A DNA stretch of 64,000 nucleotides from Micromonospora arborensis. Lineage in GTDB: Bacteria > Actinomycetota > Actinomycetes > Mycobacteriales > Micromonosporaceae. The translations under genes and the position numbers were made by a program. This document shows, one piece after another, positions 1 through 9,336 of this stretch. Under the pieces are notes generated by a model. It saw only the letters and a program-made list of their open reading frames with translations, had not been told where the DNA came from and made no database searches. Within the stretch, counting starts at the first letter, position 1. The number at the start of each line of letters is the position of its first letter. The stretch is from contig NZ_PYBV01000046.1 in assembly GCF_003205615.1 (NCBI RefSeq), positions 1-64,000 of the forward strand, read 5' to 3'.

Positions 1-100
1 GTACATAGAAGCGTCTTGCAGTTTCGGTTGCCGAGATGAGTGGAACGCCCGCTATGCCGCGACAGCAAGTGCAAGATCGCGGAAAAGTGGGGGCGGGGCG

Positions 101-946
101 TCAGCCGGTGCGGACGTTCGCAGTCAGCAGGGCGGCCAGTGCTGGTGCGGCCAGGGCGACCGCCCGGGCGCTGCCCGGGTCGACCGCCAGCCCCCAGGAC
201 GGGTCCGGCCAGTCCTCGAACAGGTCCGCGCAGGGCAGCGCGACGAACGGCACCCCGTCCCCCGTGAACGCCGCGAGCGCCTCGGGCGAGGTGAAGACCG
301 GCAGTAGCGGCGTGCCGGTCGCGTCGCCGACCACCGTCCACGGGAAGCTGGCATCGGGCGCCGGTTCCCCGGCCAGCGGGACGCACACTGTCGCGCCGGC
401 CAGCGTTCCGAGGTAGCCGGGCAGGTCACGCCGGTCGACGGCCGCGGCGAGCACCGCCGCCACCGTCGGCTCGGTCGGTGCCGTCCCGGCCGCAGTCGGC
501 TCGACCTGGGTCACCTCGACCGGTGCAGACTCGTTTGGTGCCGGCCGGGTCGCGACCGATCGCGTCGTCGGGCCCGGGCCCGCAGCCGATCGTGCCTCCG
601 GGCCACGGCGCGCGGCCGGCGGCACGGGCCGGCAGGAGAGCGCACCCGGCCGGTGGGTGAGTACCTCGGCGGCGGTGCGGGTCACGAACACGCTGAGGCG
701 CTCCACCTGCTCCGGAGTGCGCGGCGCCTCGTACCACCAACCCCCGCCGTCGGTCGGGCGGTGCCAGCCGAGCACGGCCAGGCGTGCCTCGTCGTGACCC
801 GGGCAGACCACCCGCACCGCCTGGCGGCGCACCAGCAGCCACATCCCGCGCGGACCGGCGGAGAGCTCCAGGTCGGTGTCCCGGTCGCAGCGGTCGATCG
901 TGTCGCGCAGACGTGCGGCGATCTCCGGCCAGGTCGGCGACGTCAC
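101..946 (-). CDS. SseB-like / TY-Chap-type hypothetical protein
   Basis: A 281-residue protein in two parts. Residues 1-95 (WxEIAARLRDTI..., GWWYEAP) resemble the small chaperone-like domains found beside actinobacterial secretion loci. A Pro/Ala/Thr-rich linker of about 60 residues follows. The C-terminal 100 residues (VCVPLAGEP, LLPVFTSPEALAAF, FVALPCADLF) look like the SseB N-terminal domain. The start is GTG at 946, overlapping the stop of the upstream YbaB-like gene by 4 bases (GTGA), so the two are translationally coupled. It lies divergent from the EspC-like operon, which suggests a role with those proteins. Function is unknown; the domain assignments are by resemblance only. Confidence 0.7.
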   Translation of the reverse strand: MTSPTWPEIAARLRDTIDRCDRDTDLELSAGPRGMWLLVRRQAVRVVCPGHDEARLAVLGWHRPTDGGGWWYEAPRTPEQVERLSVFVTRTAAEVLTHRPGALSCRPVPPAARRGPEARSAAGPGPTTRSVATRPAPNESAPVEVTQVEPTAAGTAPTEPTVAAVLAAAVDRRDLPGYLGTLAGATVCVPLAGEPAPDASFPWTVVGDATGTPLLPVFTSPEALAAFTGDGVPFVALPCADLFEDWPDPSWGLAVDPGSARAVALAAPALAALLTANVRTG

Positions 947-1362
947 GCCGGTGAGCCCGGGAGCCGGTCGTCGAGCCGCCCGAGCCGGGCGACGGTCTCC
1001 TCGAGACGGCCGAGCGCCGAGAAGTCGCCGGGCTTGCCGAACAGGTCGGTGAGGCCCGCGCCGAGCGCGACCTCCAACCCCTCGGTGTGCTCGTCGACGT
1101 GCTCGGTGGCTGCCACACGGGCCCGCCGGTACGCGTCGAGCACCAGCTCGGCCACCCCCTCGGTGCCGGCGCGCAGGGCGGCGGGCGTGATGGTGAGGCC
1201 GGTCAGCGCGCCGGTGGCGTCGACGGTCGCCGAGACCAGCCCGCTCTCGTCGGTCGCGGTGCCGGACAGGTCGGCCAGGTCGTCGCCCAGGCCCGCGAAT
1301 CGGCGTTCGATGTCGGCGATCCGCCCGGCGAGCGCGTCGAACGCGGACGTCGGGTCAGTCAT
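943..1362 (-). CDS. YbaB/EbfC family nucleoid-associated-type protein
   Basis: A 139-residue protein with the YbaB/EbfC layout: an N-terminal helix (AFDALAGRIADIERRFAGL), a central beta sheet carrying the typical G.V.A.VDATGALTGLTI stretch (about residues 38-60), and a C-terminal helix that begins with ELVLDAYRRAR. Family members are small dimeric DNA-binding proteins. In actinomycetes divergent copies also sit beside WXG100/ESX-type genes and may act as accessory proteins there. A strong ribosome site (GGGGGAGG) precedes ATG 1362. It is divergent from the gene at 1462 with 99 bp between, and overlaps the next gene downstream by 4 bases. Confidence 0.8.
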   Translation of the reverse strand: MTDPTSAFDALAGRIADIERRFAGLGDDLADLSGTATDESGLVSATVDATGALTGLTITPAALRAGTEGVAELVLDAYRRARVAATEHVDEHTEGLEVALGAGLTDLFGKPGDFSALGRLEETVARLGRLDDRLPGSPA

Positions 1363-1461
1363 GAGAATCCTCCCCCGTGGATGGTGCCACCGGGACCGGG
1401 TGGTGCCCGGCGGCCGGGGAATCGTATCGTCGGTGCGCTCGACTCATGGGGGAGGAACGGT

Positions 1462-1794
1462 ATGCCACCGGACATTGAAGTCGACGTGCAGGCGGTCCGT
1501 CGACTGGAGACAGCCGCCAAGCAGGTCGCCAGCTCGCTCGCCGCGTTGGAGGGGCAGATCCTCTCGGCCGGTGACGTGCCGTCGGACGCCTTCGGCCACC
1601 TGCCGTTCGCCAGCGACCTGCTGCGCGAGAAGTACGCCGAGCAGGTCACCGGCGGTAAGGAGTTGTTCGGCTCGGCGAATGCCGCGTTCGGTCGGGTGGC
1701 CGGCGCGTTGGCCGACACGGTCGAGGCGTACGAGCGCAACGAGCAGGACCTCGACGACGGGTTCAAGGCCATCCAGTCGGGGCTGCCCGGATGA
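1462..1794 (+). CDS. EspC-like / WXG100-superfamily secretion-associated protein
   Basis: A 110-residue all-helical protein starting at ATG 1462 behind a strong GGGGGAGGAA ribosome site. The pattern (IEVDVQAVRRLETAAKQVASSL, then LREKYAEQVTGG, then VEAYERNEQDLDDGF) fits the ESX-1 secretion-associated EspC-like family: two helices with a hydrophobic heptad and a C-terminal YxxxD/E-type signal (YERNEQD). Such proteins are exported by type VII systems. No EccC-type ATPase is visible in this window, so the exporter must lie elsewhere. Its stop overlaps the next start (ATGA), marking an operon. Confidence 0.75.
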   Translation: MPPDIEVDVQAVRRLETAAKQVASSLAALEGQILSAGDVPSDAFGHLPFASDLLREKYAEQVTGGKELFGSANAAFGRVAGALADTVEAYERNEQDLDDGFKAIQSGLPG

Positions 1795-2852
1795 GCGGGC
1801 CGGCCGGCAGCGCCGTCCAACTGTGGAACGGTCTCGACAGCGCGCTCTCCGGGGTGCAGGACGCGGTCGACAGCGTCTGCCGAACCCTGGCCTGGCCGCT
1901 GATCCAACTCGTCGACATGGTCGACGGTGAGCCCGCCGTCCTGCGCGCGAAGGCCGCCGAGTGGGACGCGTTGGCCACGCAGGTGCGCGAGCTGGCAGAC
2001 GGGCACCGCGGCGCACGCGAGGCCGCGCAGCCCGGGTGGCGCTCACCCGCAGGCGAGGCGTACGGCCAGCGGCTGGCCGAGGTCGAGCAGCAGATGCTCG
2101 ACGTCGCCGAGCAGTTCGCCGCGACCGCCGAGTACCTGCGCGGCGTCGCCGACGGCCTGCAGACCGTGCACGACGTGCTCGTCGACCTCTGCGTCGAATT
2201 CGTGAACTTCCTGTTGGTCACGTTGGTGACGGCGTTGCTGATGGCGCCGGTCACCATGGGTGCGTCCTGGGCGGCCGGCATGGGCGTCGCCGTCACCAGG
2301 GGCATGATCGTGCTCACCCGGATGCTGAAGGTCATCCGGCCGCTGGCAACGCACCTGCAGAAGGTCATCCGTCTGCTCCAGCGGGTCATGCTGTACCTGC
2401 GGAAGCTGCGTACGCACCTGGACAAGCTGGTCGACATGCAGAAGGGGCTGCGCGCCGGCAAGAAGTACGCCGACAAGCGCCGCGCCGCCGGCAAGCTCGA
2501 CAAGTGGCACCACAAGTTCCTCGACCCCTCGAAGGGCACCTACAAGCTGGGCAAGTCGGGTTCGCCGTTCGACATGGGCACCTTGGACCGGGCCGCCGCG
2601 CTGCGGGCGCATGGCGTCGTCGACGGCGCCCGGGTAGTCGCCCGGGACTGGGCGACCAACCTGCCGTGGAACGTGCCGAACTCGGTCGTCCACGGCGTCA
2701 CCTGGGGCACGGTCGCCCTCACCAGCGGCCTCTCCGTACCCGGCAGTGACCAGATCAGCGACCAGGTCGACCAAGCGGTGCAGGGCGGCGCCGACTGGAT
2801 CGACCAGAATGTCTTCGGGCAACCGCCGGCCGGCCAGCCGGCGGGCCGCTAG
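1791..2852 (+). CDS. WXG-like N-terminal, membrane-associated hypothetical protein
   Basis: A 353-residue protein, ATGA-coupled to the EspC-like gene. Residues 45-130 form a helical hairpin with a WxS/P-G turn (GWRSPAGEAYGQRL), like the long LXG/WXG proteins of type VII secretion. Two hydrophobic stretches follow (about residues 140-175, FLLVTLVTALLMAPV and onward), then a Lys/Arg-rich region (KKYADKRRAAGKLDKWHHK) and a C-terminal part without recognisable catalytic motifs. This is the layout of ESX-linked partner or effector proteins, but no toxin domain is seen. Function is inferred only from the neighbours and the WXG-like hairpin. Confidence 0.65.
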   Translation: MSGPAGSAVQLWNGLDSALSGVQDAVDSVCRTLAWPLIQLVDMVDGEPAVLRAKAAEWDALATQVRELADGHRGAREAAQPGWRSPAGEAYGQRLAEVEQQMLDVAEQFAATAEYLRGVADGLQTVHDVLVDLCVEFVNFLLVTLVTALLMAPVTMGASWAAGMGVAVTRGMIVLTRMLKVIRPLATHLQKVIRLLQRVMLYLRKLRTHLDKLVDMQKGLRAGKKYADKRRAAGKLDKWHHKFLDPSKGTYKLGKSGSPFDMGTLDRAAALRAHGVVDGARVVARDWATNLPWNVPNSVVHGVTWGTVALTSGLSVPGSDQISDQVDQAVQGGADWIDQNVFGQPPAGQPAGR

Positions 2853-2863
2853 GGGAGGAACGC

Positions 2864-3772
2864 GTGATGGCAGAGGAGCGAGGCCGGTTCGGTCGGTTCA
2901 CCGACGCGGTGCTCGGTGGTGCGCGGGCCGCCCGGGACAAGGCCCGTGAGCTGCGCGACGAGTTCCGCACCAGCGACGAGCCCGAACGTGCCCTCGTCGC
3001 GCCGCTGCTGCCCGGGCAGGAGCTCCGCTACGTGGGGCTCGGCCCGGTCCGCGCCCCGGAGACGCACAAGGCCGGCCAGCAGCTCGCCGACGTGATGGCC
3101 AACGAGTTCGTCGACTCACTCGACCCGAAGGTCTTGTTCGGGCTGCTCAACATCGTCAACCCGGTGGTCTGGGTGGAGGCGGTGCTGACGCCCGTCCGGT
3201 TGGCGGCGGGTGTGCTGCTGCTGCCGGGCAAGGCCGCCGCCGTCGCGGTGGGTCTGCCCGCGGCGGCCGAGCCGGAGGCGGACCCGCCCCACCAGCGGGT
3301 GCAGCGGGAGCCGATTCCGCTCACCGAGGAGCAGGAGGCGTTCCGGGCGTTGTTCCGGCTCAGCCTGTACCGCCCGCTGGCCGACCAGCTCGCCGAGATC
3401 GCCTACAAGCGCCGGTTCGTCTTCAGCGGTGACCTCGCCACCCTCGCCGGTAGCCTGCTGCTGTTCCTGGAGCGTTACACGGGCACCCCGTTGGCGGTGA
3501 CCGACACCCACCTGCACCTGCTGCGGATGGGGCCCCGCCCCGACGCCGACCGGCCCGACCGGCGTCAACCGCGGGTGCTGTGGAGCGTCGAGCGCGGCCG
3601 GGTGGCCCGGATCGACTCGGAGGGCGGTGTGGCCGGTCTGATGCGTTTCCCGTCCACCATCTTCTTCGACGACGGCTCGTGGATCCGGATCGTCAACCCC
3701 GCGACCCGCGACGACCAGTCCCGGTTCCTGACCGCGATCCGCGAGCTTCCCGGGAACCGCCCGGCGCCGTGA
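2864..3772 (+). CDS. Conserved hypothetical protein of the EspC/WXG operon
   Basis: A 302-residue protein, third gene of the operon, starting at GTG 2864 or ATG 2867 behind GGGGAGG. The N-terminus is charged. A hydrophobic stretch lies at about residues 98-128 (VWVEAVLTPVRLAAGVLLLPG...). The C-terminal third (RPLADQLAEIAYKRRFVF, then VTDTHLHLLRMG, then MRFPSTIFFDDGSWIRI) reads as a mixed alpha/beta domain. I do not recognise the family. Location suggests it works with the two helical secreted-type proteins upstream. The gene ends 13 bp before the convergent aldo/keto reductase. Confidence 0.6.
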   Translation: MMAEERGRFGRFTDAVLGGARAARDKARELRDEFRTSDEPERALVAPLLPGQELRYVGLGPVRAPETHKAGQQLADVMANEFVDSLDPKVLFGLLNIVNPVVWVEAVLTPVRLAAGVLLLPGKAAAVAVGLPAAAEPEADPPHQRVQREPIPLTEEQEAFRALFRLSLYRPLADQLAEIAYKRRFVFSGDLATLAGSLLLFLERYTGTPLAVTDTHLHLLRMGPRPDADRPDRRQPRVLWSVERGRVARIDSEGGVAGLMRFPSTIFFDDGSWIRIVNPATRDDQSRFLTAIRELPGNRPAP

Positions 3773-3788
3773 CCCGGCCGGCGGGTCA
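3770..3788. terminator. Short hairpin between convergent genes
   Basis: TGACCC and GGGTCA form a perfect 6-bp stem with a 7-base GC-rich loop. The stem contains both stop codons of the convergent genes ending at 3772 and 3786, so it could terminate transcription in both directions. There is no T-tract; low confidence. Confidence 0.35.
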
Positions 3789-4757
3789 GCCGTCGCGTTC
3801 GGGGTAGCCCACCGGCACCCCCGAGACGTCGTCCAGTGCGGTGGTGATCTCCTCGGGCAGTGTGATCCGTTCCACTTGGAGCGCGCCGAGCAACTGCCCC
3901 ACCGTCCGCGCGCCGAGGATCGGCGCGGTCACGCCCGGCCGGTCCCGGATCCAGGCCAACGCCACCTCCAGCGGCGACACCCCCAGGCCGCCGGCCGCGG
4001 TCGCCACCGCCTCCACGATGCTGGAACACCGTGGCTCCAGGTACGTCGAGACGAACCGCTCGAAGTGCGGCGACGCGGCGCGGGAATCCGTCGGACGGCC
4101 GTGCCGGTACTTGCCGGTGAGCACCCCCCGGCCCAGCGGTGACCAGGGCAGCAGGCCGAGGCCGAGCGCGTCGCACGCGGGCAGCACCTCCCGCTCCACG
4201 CCCCGCTCCAGCAGCGAATACTCCACCTGGGTGGCGACCACCGGCGCCCGCCCCGGCCAGGCGGCCTGCCAGGCGGCGGCCCGTGCGGTCTGCCAGCCGG
4301 AGAAGTTCGACACGCCGACGTAGCGGACCTTGCCGCTGGCCACGGCGTGGTCCAGTGCCGCCAGGGTCTCCTCCAGTGGGGTGTCCGGGTCGTACCCGTG
4401 CACCTGGAACAGGTCGACGTGGTCGGTGCCGAGCCGGCGCAGCGACGCGTCCAACGTCCGCAGCAGGTGCCCGCGGGAGCCGTCGCGGCGCCGGCCGCTG
4501 CCCGGGCGCAACCCCGCTTTCGTGGCGATCAGCAGCTCGTCGCGGGGCACGAGGGTGCCCAGCAGCGAGCCGATCACCGACTCGGCGTCGCCGTCGCCGT
4601 ACACATCGGCGGTGTCGATCAGGTTGCCGCCCGCGTCCAGGTAACTCTTCAGTTGGGCGGCCGCATCGTCGGCGTCGGTGTCCCGGCCCCAGGTCATGGT
4701 GCCGAGCGCGAGCCGGGAAACCGCCAGCCCGCTTCGGCCGAGCGGTCGCTGTTGCAT
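3786..4757 (-). CDS. Aldo/keto reductase
   Basis: A 323-residue NAD(P)H-dependent oxidoreductase of the aldo/keto reductase superfamily, similar in pattern to the YajO/YghZ-like group. The family motifs are present: LALGTMTWG near the N-terminus, the catalytic Asp and Tyr in [12 protein letters not shown], the Lys in IATKAGL, and the His in FQVHGYD. The C-terminal cofactor region contains [11 protein letters not shown]. It starts at ATG 4757. It stands alone between convergent and divergent genes, so the substrate cannot be inferred. Confidence 0.9.
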   Translation of the reverse strand: MQQRPLGRSGLAVSRLALGTMTWGRDTDADDAAAQLKSYLDAGGNLIDTADVYGDGDAESVIGSLLGTLVPRDELLIATKAGLRPGSGRRRDGSRGHLLRTLDASLRRLGTDHVDLFQVHGYDPDTPLEETLAALDHAVASGKVRYVGVSNFSGWQTARAAAWQAAWPGRAPVVATQVEYSLLERGVEREVLPACDALGLGLLPWSPLGRGVLTGKYRHGRPTDSRAASPHFERFVSTYLEPRCSSIVEAVATAAGGLGVSPLEVALAWIRDRPGVTAPILGARTVGQLLGALQVERITLPEEITTALDDVSGVPVGYPERDG

Positions 4758-4943
4758 GGGTGAACCTTATTTCGAACCTGCCGCCACGGATATCCTCGCT
4801 CCCGGCAACTCTGCCGGTTCTGCCGGTTTCGCCGACGACGGGCACCGCGACGGGTGGGGAACAAACGTGTCGAGCCGGTGATCGAGTCCGTTTTCGTCAT
4901 TGCGTAACCTGGTGCGACCTGTGCCACGGATGGGGGAGGACCA

Positions 4944-5996
4944 GTGCGACTCGGGCTCAGTCTTGGATATCAGACCGCGTGGAGCACACCGGCCGATCAC
5001 CTGGCCCTGGCGCAGGAGGCGGACCGGCTCGGCTACTCGGTGGTGTGGGCGGCGGAGGCCTACGGCTCCGACTCGCCCAGCATGCTCGCCTGGATGGCCG
5101 GCCAGACCGAACGGATCGACGTCGGCGCCGCGGTGATGCAGATCCCCGCCCGGACGCCGGCTACCACCGCGATGACCGCCGCCACCATCGACGCCCTCTC
5201 CGGCGGCCGCTTCCGGCTCGGCCTGGGAGTCTCCGGCCCGCAGGTCTCCGAGGGTTGGCACGGCGTGCGCTTCGCCAAGCCGCTCGCCCGGACCCGCGAG
5301 TTCGTCGACATCGTCAAGCTGGCCATCGCCCGCAAGGAGGTGGCGTACGACGGCGAGCACTACACGCTGCCGCTGCCCGACGGCCCCGGCAAGGCGCTGC
5401 GACTGGGCTTCCACCCACCACGCGAGCACATACCCATCTACCTGGCCGCGGTCGGCCCGAAGAACCTGGAACTGGCCGGCGAGATCGCCGACGGCTGGCT
5501 GGCCGTGTTCTACGCCCCGGAGTTCGCCGAGGAGCAGCTCGCCTCGGTCCGCGCCGGGCGGGCCAAGGTCGGCAAGGAGCTGGCCGGGTTCGACGTGGTG
5601 CCGTCGGTGCCCGTGGTGATCGGCGACGACGTGGCCTCCTGCGCCGAACTCGTCCGCTGGTACGCCGCGCTGTACGTGGGCGGCATGGGCAGCCGGGAGC
5701 AGAACTTCTACAACCAGCTCGCCACCCGGATGGGTTACGGCGACGCCGCCCGCGAGGTGCAGGACCTGTACCTGGCCAAGCGGCAGCGCGACGCGGCCGC
5801 CGCCGTACCCACGGAGTTCATCGACCGCACCTCGCTGCTCGGCCCGAAGGAGCGCGTCGCCGAGCGGATGCGGGAGTACGCCGCCGCCGGCGTCACCACC
5901 CTGTCGGTGGCCCTGTTCGTGGCCGACCGGGACAGCGGTGTGCAGACTCTGCGTACCGTCGCCGAGGCACTCGACCTATCCGGAGTTGGCGAGTGA
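4944..5996 (+). CDS. LLM-class F420-dependent oxidoreductase
   Basis: A 350-residue TIM-barrel enzyme of the luciferase-like monooxygenase superfamily. Typical features are LGLSLGYQT at the start, [18 protein letters not shown], a central [20 protein letters not shown], and [23 protein letters not shown]. In actinomycetes this group uses coenzyme F420 rather than FMN; the assignment is from family resemblance. The start is GTG 4944 after GGGGGAGGACCA. It is coupled to uppP by a GTGA overlap, which suggests co-transcription although no metabolic link is obvious. Confidence 0.85.
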   Translation: MRLGLSLGYQTAWSTPADHLALAQEADRLGYSVVWAAEAYGSDSPSMLAWMAGQTERIDVGAAVMQIPARTPATTAMTAATIDALSGGRFRLGLGVSGPQVSEGWHGVRFAKPLARTREFVDIVKLAIARKEVAYDGEHYTLPLPDGPGKALRLGFHPPREHIPIYLAAVGPKNLELAGEIADGWLAVFYAPEFAEEQLASVRAGRAKVGKELAGFDVVPSVPVVIGDDVASCAELVRWYAALYVGGMGSREQNFYNQLATRMGYGDAAREVQDLYLAKRQRDAAAAVPTEFIDRTSLLGPKERVAERMREYAAAGVTTLSVALFVADRDSGVQTLRTVAEALDLSGVGE

Positions 5997-6829
5997 CCTG
6001 GGTCGAGGCCATCGTCCTGGGCATCGTCCAGGGACTGACCGAGTTTCTTCCGGTCAGCTCGTCGGGGCATCTGCGGATCACCTCGGCGATCTTCTTCGAC
6101 CGTGACGCCGGCGCGTCGTTCACCGCGGTCACCCAGCTCGGCACCGAAGCGGCCGTGCTCATCTACTTCGCGAAGGACATCTGGCGGATCACCCGTACCT
6201 GGCTGGTCGGCATCAGGGACAAGTCGGTCCGTTCCAGCCTCGACTACCGGATGGGCTGGTACGTGATCGTCGGCTCGATCCCGATCGGGCTGTTCGGATT
6301 CGTGTTCAAGGATCAGATCAAGACCGCCGGGCGCAACCTCTGGGTGGTGGCGACCACGCTGATCGTGTTCGCCTTCGTGCTGGCGTTCGCCGAGTACTGG
6401 GGGCGGCAGACCCGCACCCTGGAGAACTTCCGGATGAAGGACGGCATCGTCATGGGGTTCGCCCAGGCGATGGCGCTGGTCCCCGGGGTGTCCCGCTCCG
6501 GTGGCACGCTCACCGCCGGCCTGCTGCTCAACCTCACCCGGGAAGCGGCGGCGCGCTATTCGTTCCTGCTGGCCATCCCGGCGGTGGTCATGTCCGGCGT
6601 GTTCAGCCTCGGTGACGTCTTCGAGCCGTCCGCGCCGGGCACGTCGGTGCCCACCGTGGCCCAGACGATCGTGGCCACCGCCATCGCCTTCGGCATCGGG
6701 TACGCGGCCATCGCCTGGCTGCTGCGGTACGTCGCCCACCACACCCTGTACGTCTTCGTGCTGTACCGGGTCGCCCTGGGCACTCTGGTCCTGGCGCTGC
6801 TGCTGACCGGCACGATCAACGCCACCTGA
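5993..6829 (+). CDS. uppP: Undecaprenyl-diphosphatase UppP (BacA family)
   Basis: A 278-residue integral membrane phosphatase that removes one phosphate from undecaprenyl diphosphate, renewing the lipid carrier for cell-wall synthesis. The two family signatures are intact: [10 protein letters not shown] (residues 17-26) and PGVSRSGGT (about 164-172), which contribute the catalytic Glu, Ser, His and Arg. About seven or eight membrane segments are visible. The start is GTG 5993, overlapping the previous stop by 4 bases, with [11 protein letters not shown] directly behind it as usual for the family. A strong terminator follows. Loss-of-function or overproduction of this family alters bacitracin sensitivity. 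Confidence 0.95.
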   Translation: MTWVEAIVLGIVQGLTEFLPVSSSGHLRITSAIFFDRDAGASFTAVTQLGTEAAVLIYFAKDIWRITRTWLVGIRDKSVRSSLDYRMGWYVIVGSIPIGLFGFVFKDQIKTAGRNLWVVATTLIVFAFVLAFAEYWGRQTRTLENFRMKDGIVMGFAQAMALVPGVSRSGGTLTAGLLLNLTREAAARYSFLLAIPAVVMSGVFSLGDVFEPSAPGTSVPTVAQTIVATAIAFGIGYAAIAWLLRYVAHHTLYVFVLYRVALGTLVLALLLTGTINAT

Positions 6830-6845
6830 CCGGCCGACCCGTCGA

Positions 6846-6881
6846 CGGCCCCCGTCCCGCCTCCTGGCGGGCCGGGGGCCG
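6846..6881 (+). terminator. Strong GC-rich terminator after uppP
   Basis: Two 16-base arms (6846-6861 and 6866-6881) pair with a single mismatch around a TCCT loop, 17 bp after the uppP stop. It separates the LLM-uppP unit from the phosphatase gene. Confidence 0.75.
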
Positions 6882-6984
6882 CCGTCGTTCCCGCGCCCGC
6901 TTGATCGACTCCGGATCGCCGATGTGGGGGCGGTCCGGAGCCCGTCACGGCCAGCGTCGGGGAGCAGGCCATAGGGTGGTCGGT

Positions 6985-7689
6985 GTGGCGACCCTTCTGC
7001 TTCTGCGACACGGCCGGACCACGGCGAACGCCGATGGCGGCCTGGCCGGTCGGCAACCGGTCGAGCTGGACGACACCGGGCGGGCCCAGGCGACCGCGGT
7101 GGGCGAGCGGCTGCGGGGGGTGCCACTGGCCGCCGTGGTGACGAGCCCGCTGATCCGCTGCCGACAGACCCTGGAACTGGCGCTGCCGGAGGCCGACCCG
7201 ATCGTCGAGGACGGGCTGATCGAGTGCGACTACGGCAGCTGGGAGGGCCAGCAGCTGAAGAAGCTCGCGAAGGAGCCGCTCTGGCCGGTGGTCCAGCAGC
7301 GTCCCAGCGCCGCGGTCTTCCCGGACGGGGAGGCGATGGCGGCGATGGCCGCGCGGGCGGTCGAGGCGGTTCGCTCGTGGGACGCCCGGGTGAGCGCCGA
7401 GCACGGGCCCGAGGCGGTGTGGCTGGCCTGCAGCCACGGCGATGTGATCAAGGCCATCGTGGCGGACGCGCTCGGCGTACACCTGGATCTTTTTCAGCGG
7501 ATCGTGGCCGACCCGGCGTCGGTGACCGCGATCCGGTTCACGCCGCTGCGGCCGTTCCTGGTCCGGCTCAACGACACCGGCGGTGACCTGCACGCCCTGG
7601 TGCCGCCGCCGCGAAAGCGGCGTCGGCGGGCGCCCCGCGCGGCTGATTCGGACGCCACGGTCGGCGGCGGGGCCGGTGCGGCCTCGTGA
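6985..7689 (+). CDS. Histidine phosphatase (phosphoglycerate mutase-like)
   Basis: A 234-residue histidine-phosphatase-superfamily protein. The phosphorylated His lies in LLLRHGRTTAN near the N-terminus, the second catalytic His in ACSHGDV, and the acid in ECDYGSWEG. It belongs to the MSMEG_4193/Rv2135c-type group, which sits in this same neighbourhood in mycobacteria. The substrate is not known. GTG 6985 is preferred over longer starts because a TAGGGT -10 box ends 7 bases upstream (leaderless start) and the protein then begins directly with VATLLLLRHG. The C-terminus is an Arg/Ala-rich tail. Confidence 0.9.
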   Translation: MATLLLLRHGRTTANADGGLAGRQPVELDDTGRAQATAVGERLRGVPLAAVVTSPLIRCRQTLELALPEADPIVEDGLIECDYGSWEGQQLKKLAKEPLWPVVQQRPSAAVFPDGEAMAAMAARAVEAVRSWDARVSAEHGPEAVWLACSHGDVIKAIVADALGVHLDLFQRIVADPASVTAIRFTPLRPFLVRLNDTGGDLHALVPPPRKRRRRAPRAADSDATVGGGAGAAS

Positions 7690-7876
7690 CGGCGATCCCG
7701 GCCGCCCGCCGGGTCGGCGCGACACCCCCACCTGATCATCGGCCGAGGCCCGCGGCGGCCGGCGGGTGGGCCGCCACGCCCGGTTATACCTGCTGGTACG
7801 CCGGGCGCGCCGCCCCTGGGGCGATTCGGGTCGGTGGGGTGCGCGGTGCCATGGCGGGCCGGATAGGGTCGTGGGT

Positions 7877-8455
7877 ATGACCCACCAGGTGCACGCCTTC
7901 GAACCGCCGGAGCGGTTCGTCGCCGGGACTGTCGGGCCGCCGGGGGAGCGCGCGTTCTTCCTGCAGGCCCGCGGCGGCGGCAGGCTGGTCAGCGTCGCGC
8001 TGGAGAAGGTCCAGGTGTCCCTGCTGGCCGAAAAGCTGGAGGAACTGCTCACCGAGGCGCAGCGGCGCTTCGGGGTGGACCTGCCCGAGCTGGCGCCGGT
8101 GATCGGCGACAACGAGCCGCTGGACACGCCGGTCGACGAGGAGTTCCGGGTCGGGACCCTCGGGCTGGCCTTCGACGTGGACACCGCCACCGTCGTGATC
8201 GAAGCGATCGCCGCGGGTGAGGTGGAGCCCGAGGTCGAGCTGGACGACGACGAGGACGAAGACGACGACGAGGACGAAGAGCCCGACGAGGACCTGGACC
8301 GCCTCCGGGTCCGGCTCACCCCGCAGGCGACCCGCCAGTTCATCGAGCGGGCCCGGCGAGTGGTCAACGCGGGTCGGCCTCCGTGCCCGCTCTGCGGCCA
8401 ACCGTTGGACCCCGCCGGGCACCTCTGCCCGCGGCACAACGGTTATCACCGGTGA
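7877..8455 (+). CDS. DUF3090 family protein
   Basis: A 192-residue protein of the actinobacterial DUF3090 family (Rv2134c-like). It starts at ATG 7877, 7 bases after a TAGGGT box. Residues 1-110 give the conserved alpha/beta core (FEPPERFVAGTVG, RAFFLQA, LEKVQVSLLAEKLEELL). A highly acidic segment of Asp/Glu follows (about residues 118-138). The C-terminus carries Cys-x2-Cys...Cys (CPLCGQPL, LCPRH), which looks like a small zinc-binding site. Its stop overlaps the start of the kinase-like gene by 4 bases, and the gene pair is conserved in actinomycetes. Biochemical function is unknown. Confidence 0.9.
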   Translation: MTHQVHAFEPPERFVAGTVGPPGERAFFLQARGGGRLVSVALEKVQVSLLAEKLEELLTEAQRRFGVDLPELAPVIGDNEPLDTPVDEEFRVGTLGLAFDVDTATVVIEAIAAGEVEPEVELDDDEDEDDDEDEEPDEDLDRLRVRLTPQATRQFIERARRVVNAGRPPCPLCGQPLDPAGHLCPRHNGYHR

Positions 8456-9270
8456 CCTCGTCGGGCCTCCAGCCTCGCCAGGACGGCGACGCCGCGCTGC
8501 GGTTGCTGCGTGACGGCGAGCTCGACCTGGAGGGTCGGCTGGTCGACGCGTCGAACACCACGCTGCGCGGCATCCTGACCCTGGACGGGATCACCGCCCG
8601 CTGCGTCTACAAACCGGTCCGTGGCGAGCGTCCGCTCTGGGATTTCCCGGACGGCACCCTCGCCGGCCGGGAGGTCTCGGCGTACCTGGTGTCGCGGGCC
8701 ACCGGTTGGGGCCTGGTGCCGCCCACCGTGCTGCGCGACGGCCCGTTCGGTCCCGGCTCCTGCCAGCTCTGGATCGACGAGCCGGAGGACGCCGAGCCGC
8801 TCGTCGGTTTCCTGCCGGCCGGTGAGCTGCCGCCCCGCTGGATCCCGATCGCCGCGGCCAGAGACGACGACGGCACCGCGTACGCGCTGGCACACTCCGA
8901 CGACCCACGGCTGGCCCGACTCGCGGTGCTCGACGCGGTGATCAACAACGCGGACCGTAAGGGCGGTCACGTGCTCATCGGGGCCGACGACCGGATCTAC
9001 GGGGTGGACCACGGGGTGAGCTTCCACGTGGAGGACAAGCTGCGTACGGTGCTCTGGGGTTGGGCCGGCAAGCAGTTGCCCGCGGACGCCGTGGAGATGC
9101 TCGACGGGCTCGCCGGGCAGGTCGCCGGGGCGCTCGGCGCGGAGCTGGCCGACCACCTGACGATCAGCGAGATGACCGAGTTGGCCGCCCGGATCGACCG
9201 GCTACGGGAGACCGGCCGCTTCCCGCAGCCCCCGGAGGAGTGGCCCGCGGTGCCCTGGCCGCCCATGTGA
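8452..9270 (+). CDS. SCO1664 family PI3/PI4-kinase-like protein
   Basis: A 272-residue protein starting at GTG 8452, coupled to DUF3090 (GTGA). It keeps a kinase-like core: the ATP-binding Lys in CVYKP (K54), a catalytic-loop motif NNADRKGGH (D168) and a metal-binding VDHGVSF (D186). This is the pattern of the PI3K/HipA-like fold, and residues needed for phosphotransfer seem present. The substrate is not established. The fixed association with DUF3090 and mshC in actinomycetes suggests a role linked to that locus, but this is inference from synteny. Confidence 0.85.
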   Translation: MTSSGLQPRQDGDAALRLLRDGELDLEGRLVDASNTTLRGILTLDGITARCVYKPVRGERPLWDFPDGTLAGREVSAYLVSRATGWGLVPPTVLRDGPFGPGSCQLWIDEPEDAEPLVGFLPAGELPPRWIPIAAARDDDGTAYALAHSDDPRLARLAVLDAVINNADRKGGHVLIGADDRIYGVDHGVSFHVEDKLRTVLWGWAGKQLPADAVEMLDGLAGQVAGALGAELADHLTISEMTELAARIDRLRETGRFPQPPEEWPAVPWPPM

Positions 9271-9336
9271 CCCGCTGTCATCTTGATCACCCGTGGGGCG
9301 CTCCGACGTCGTCCTCCGGCTGGCTAGGCTGATCCC

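Noticed and set aside
1-100. A gene at the left edge of the window
   Set aside because: Short frames here have no ribosome site or recognisable sequence and mostly shadow the gene ending at 101.
4139-5992. A long plus-strand frame running in front of uppP (896 residues in total)
   Set aside because: Only the part from GTG 5993 is UppP. The upstream part is Arg/Pro-rich and overlaps real genes on both strands.
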